DNA from: JAADDK01 sp964425415
GTDB lineage: Archaea > Thermoplasmatota > Thermoplasmata > Thermoplasmatales > Aciduliprofundaceae
Reading direction: 5' to 3'
Length of the DNA stretch: 32,313 nt
Assembly (NCBI GenBank): GCA_964425415.1
Contig: CAYRMJ010000004.1
Coordinates: 1 to 32,313, forward strand
Shown one piece after another: positions 31,600 to 32,313 of this stretch. The position numbers were made by a program, and so were the translations under genes. The first letter of the stretch is position 1; each line of letters begins with the position of its first letter. The notes beneath the pieces were generated by a model. The model did not search any database. It was not told where the DNA came from and saw only the letters and a program-made list of their open reading frames with translations.

Positions 31600-32313
31600 C
31601 TTTTTATTTCTTCCACGCCCACCTCGTATGTTTCTCCGTTAATGTGCATACGATAAATAGTGCCTTTTAGTTTAGTGTTATCCACAGGCTTTAACTCACC
31701 TCTCTCTCTAAGCTCAAAGAACTCCTCTGCAATTTGTGGAAACAGGCAGAATGAAAGAAGGTCTTCGGTGGTTTTGATGTTTTTATTTTTCGCTCTCTCT
31801 CTACATTCTTCCATCATAGGCTTTAAAATTGCCGCTGGACGAGTTGTAATGGGTTTTTCATCACCTATTGCTATTTTTTGCAACTCTGAATTTATGGGCG
31901 CAGGAGCTCTCCCATACAAACCCCTTATGTAATTTTTCGTCTCATTGGTGATTTTCTTGTATCTCCCGAAAAGCACATTCAAAACCGCCTGCGTACCCAC
32001 TATTTGCGATGTTGGTGTCACGAGAGGCGGATAGCCCAAATCCTGCCTGACATTCGGGATCTCTTTTAGCACTTCACCGAGCCTATCCAGAGCATTCATA
32101 TCCGTGAGCTGAGAAAGCAAATTTGAAAACATACCTCCGGGTATGTGGTGCCGCAAAACATCAGGATTTACGCGTATCGCCTCATGTCTCAGATATCTTT
32201 TGTACTTTGTCTCAATGAGTTCTCTTAAATAATCTTCAATTTCATACACTAACTCCATATTTATATTTGCTATAACATTCTCTGGAAGTACATAATTTAC
32301 TATTTGCACTCCC
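31596..32313 (-). CDS. pycB: Pyruvate carboxylase subunit B / oxaloacetate decarboxylase alpha, C-terminal part (cut by the window edge)
   Basis: The last 237 or more residues of a conserved carboxyltransferase are present; the catalytic barrel lies beyond the right edge. Recognisable are the helical PYC/OADA region, with HHIPGGMFSNLLSQL, RQDLGYPPLVTPTSQIVGTQAV and YGRAPAPIN. The chain stops at TYEVGVEEIKS, just where the linker and biotinyl (AMKM) domain usually begin, so the biotin carrier must be a separate protein if the enzyme works. The product would carboxylate pyruvate or decarboxylate oxaloacetate. It is convergent with the zinc-ribbon gene, overlapping it by four bases. Confidence 0.88.
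   Translation of the reverse strand, partial: GVQIVNYVLPENVIANINMELVYEIEDYLRELIETKYKRYLRHEAIRVNPDVLRHHIPGGMFSNLLSQLTDMNALDRLGEVLKEIPNVRQDLGYPPLVTPTSQIVGTQAVLNVLFGRYKKITNETKNYIRGLYGRAPAPINSELQKIAIGDEKPITTRPAAILKPMMEECRERAKNKNIKTTEDLLSFCLFPQIAEEFFELRERGELKPVDNTKLKGTIYRMHINGETYEVGVEEIKS

Overview
The window reads as a thermophilic or moderately thermophilic euryarchaeon. The best match I can offer from memory is the Aciduliprofundum/DHVE2 branch of the Thermoplasmatota, and that placement is an inference. Archaeal identity rests on several features: a euryarchaeal-type archaellum (flagellum) operon, a CheF-family adaptor, Hel308 helicase, aPelota, a geranylgeranyl-reductase-type flavoprotein, a tRNA-Leu gene with no encoded CCA, and TATA boxes about 25-28 nt before many start codons, which suggests leaderless mRNAs. 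Genes are tightly packed, often with ATGA overlaps or convergent overlaps of 4-17 bp.

Positions 1-3550 are the least ordinary part. They hold a HicBA toxin-antitoxin pair, a 391-bp gap, a rhomboid protease gene lacking its first membrane segment, two unrecognised GC-richer ORFs abutting the rhomboid 5' end, a stand-alone ERCC4-type nuclease, and a small AbrB-like ORF that stays open through the antisense strand of tRNA-Leu(GAG). This looks like a tRNA-adjacent accessory patch.

Positions 3600-8900 hold a preflagellin peptidase, an unknown protein, a TtuA/NcsA-type tRNA thiolase divergent from a HAD phosphatase (both starts served by one central A/T box), a response regulator with a CheF-family protein, and a SplB-like radical SAM protein. 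Positions 8888-12552 hold Hel308 and a cytoplasmic beta-propeller protein.

Positions 12542-20619 (minus strand) are a nine-gene archaellum operon. In transcription order it runs: a four-TM zinc-ribbon protein, two archaellins, a fused ArlC/D/E, ArlF, ArlG, ArlH, ArlI, ArlJ. With the peptidase and the regulator/CheF pair, the window encodes filament, signal processing, motor and a probable switching input. The zinc-ribbon leader gene is not part of the classical gene set and is the best candidate here for an undescribed component.

Positions 20730-24706 (plus strand) form a tungstate/molybdate uptake operon (WtpABC-like) coupled to MoaA, so metal import and pterin cofactor synthesis are expressed together. 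Positions 24731-28631 are a MoxR/DUF58/DUF4129-type membrane operon of unknown function. Positions 28621-32313 hold aPelota with a Mut7-C RNase (RNA quality control), a GGR-family reductase with a one-TM zinc-ribbon protein, and the 3' part of a pyruvate carboxylase/oxaloacetate decarboxylase subunit that runs off the right edge and ends before any biotinyl domain.
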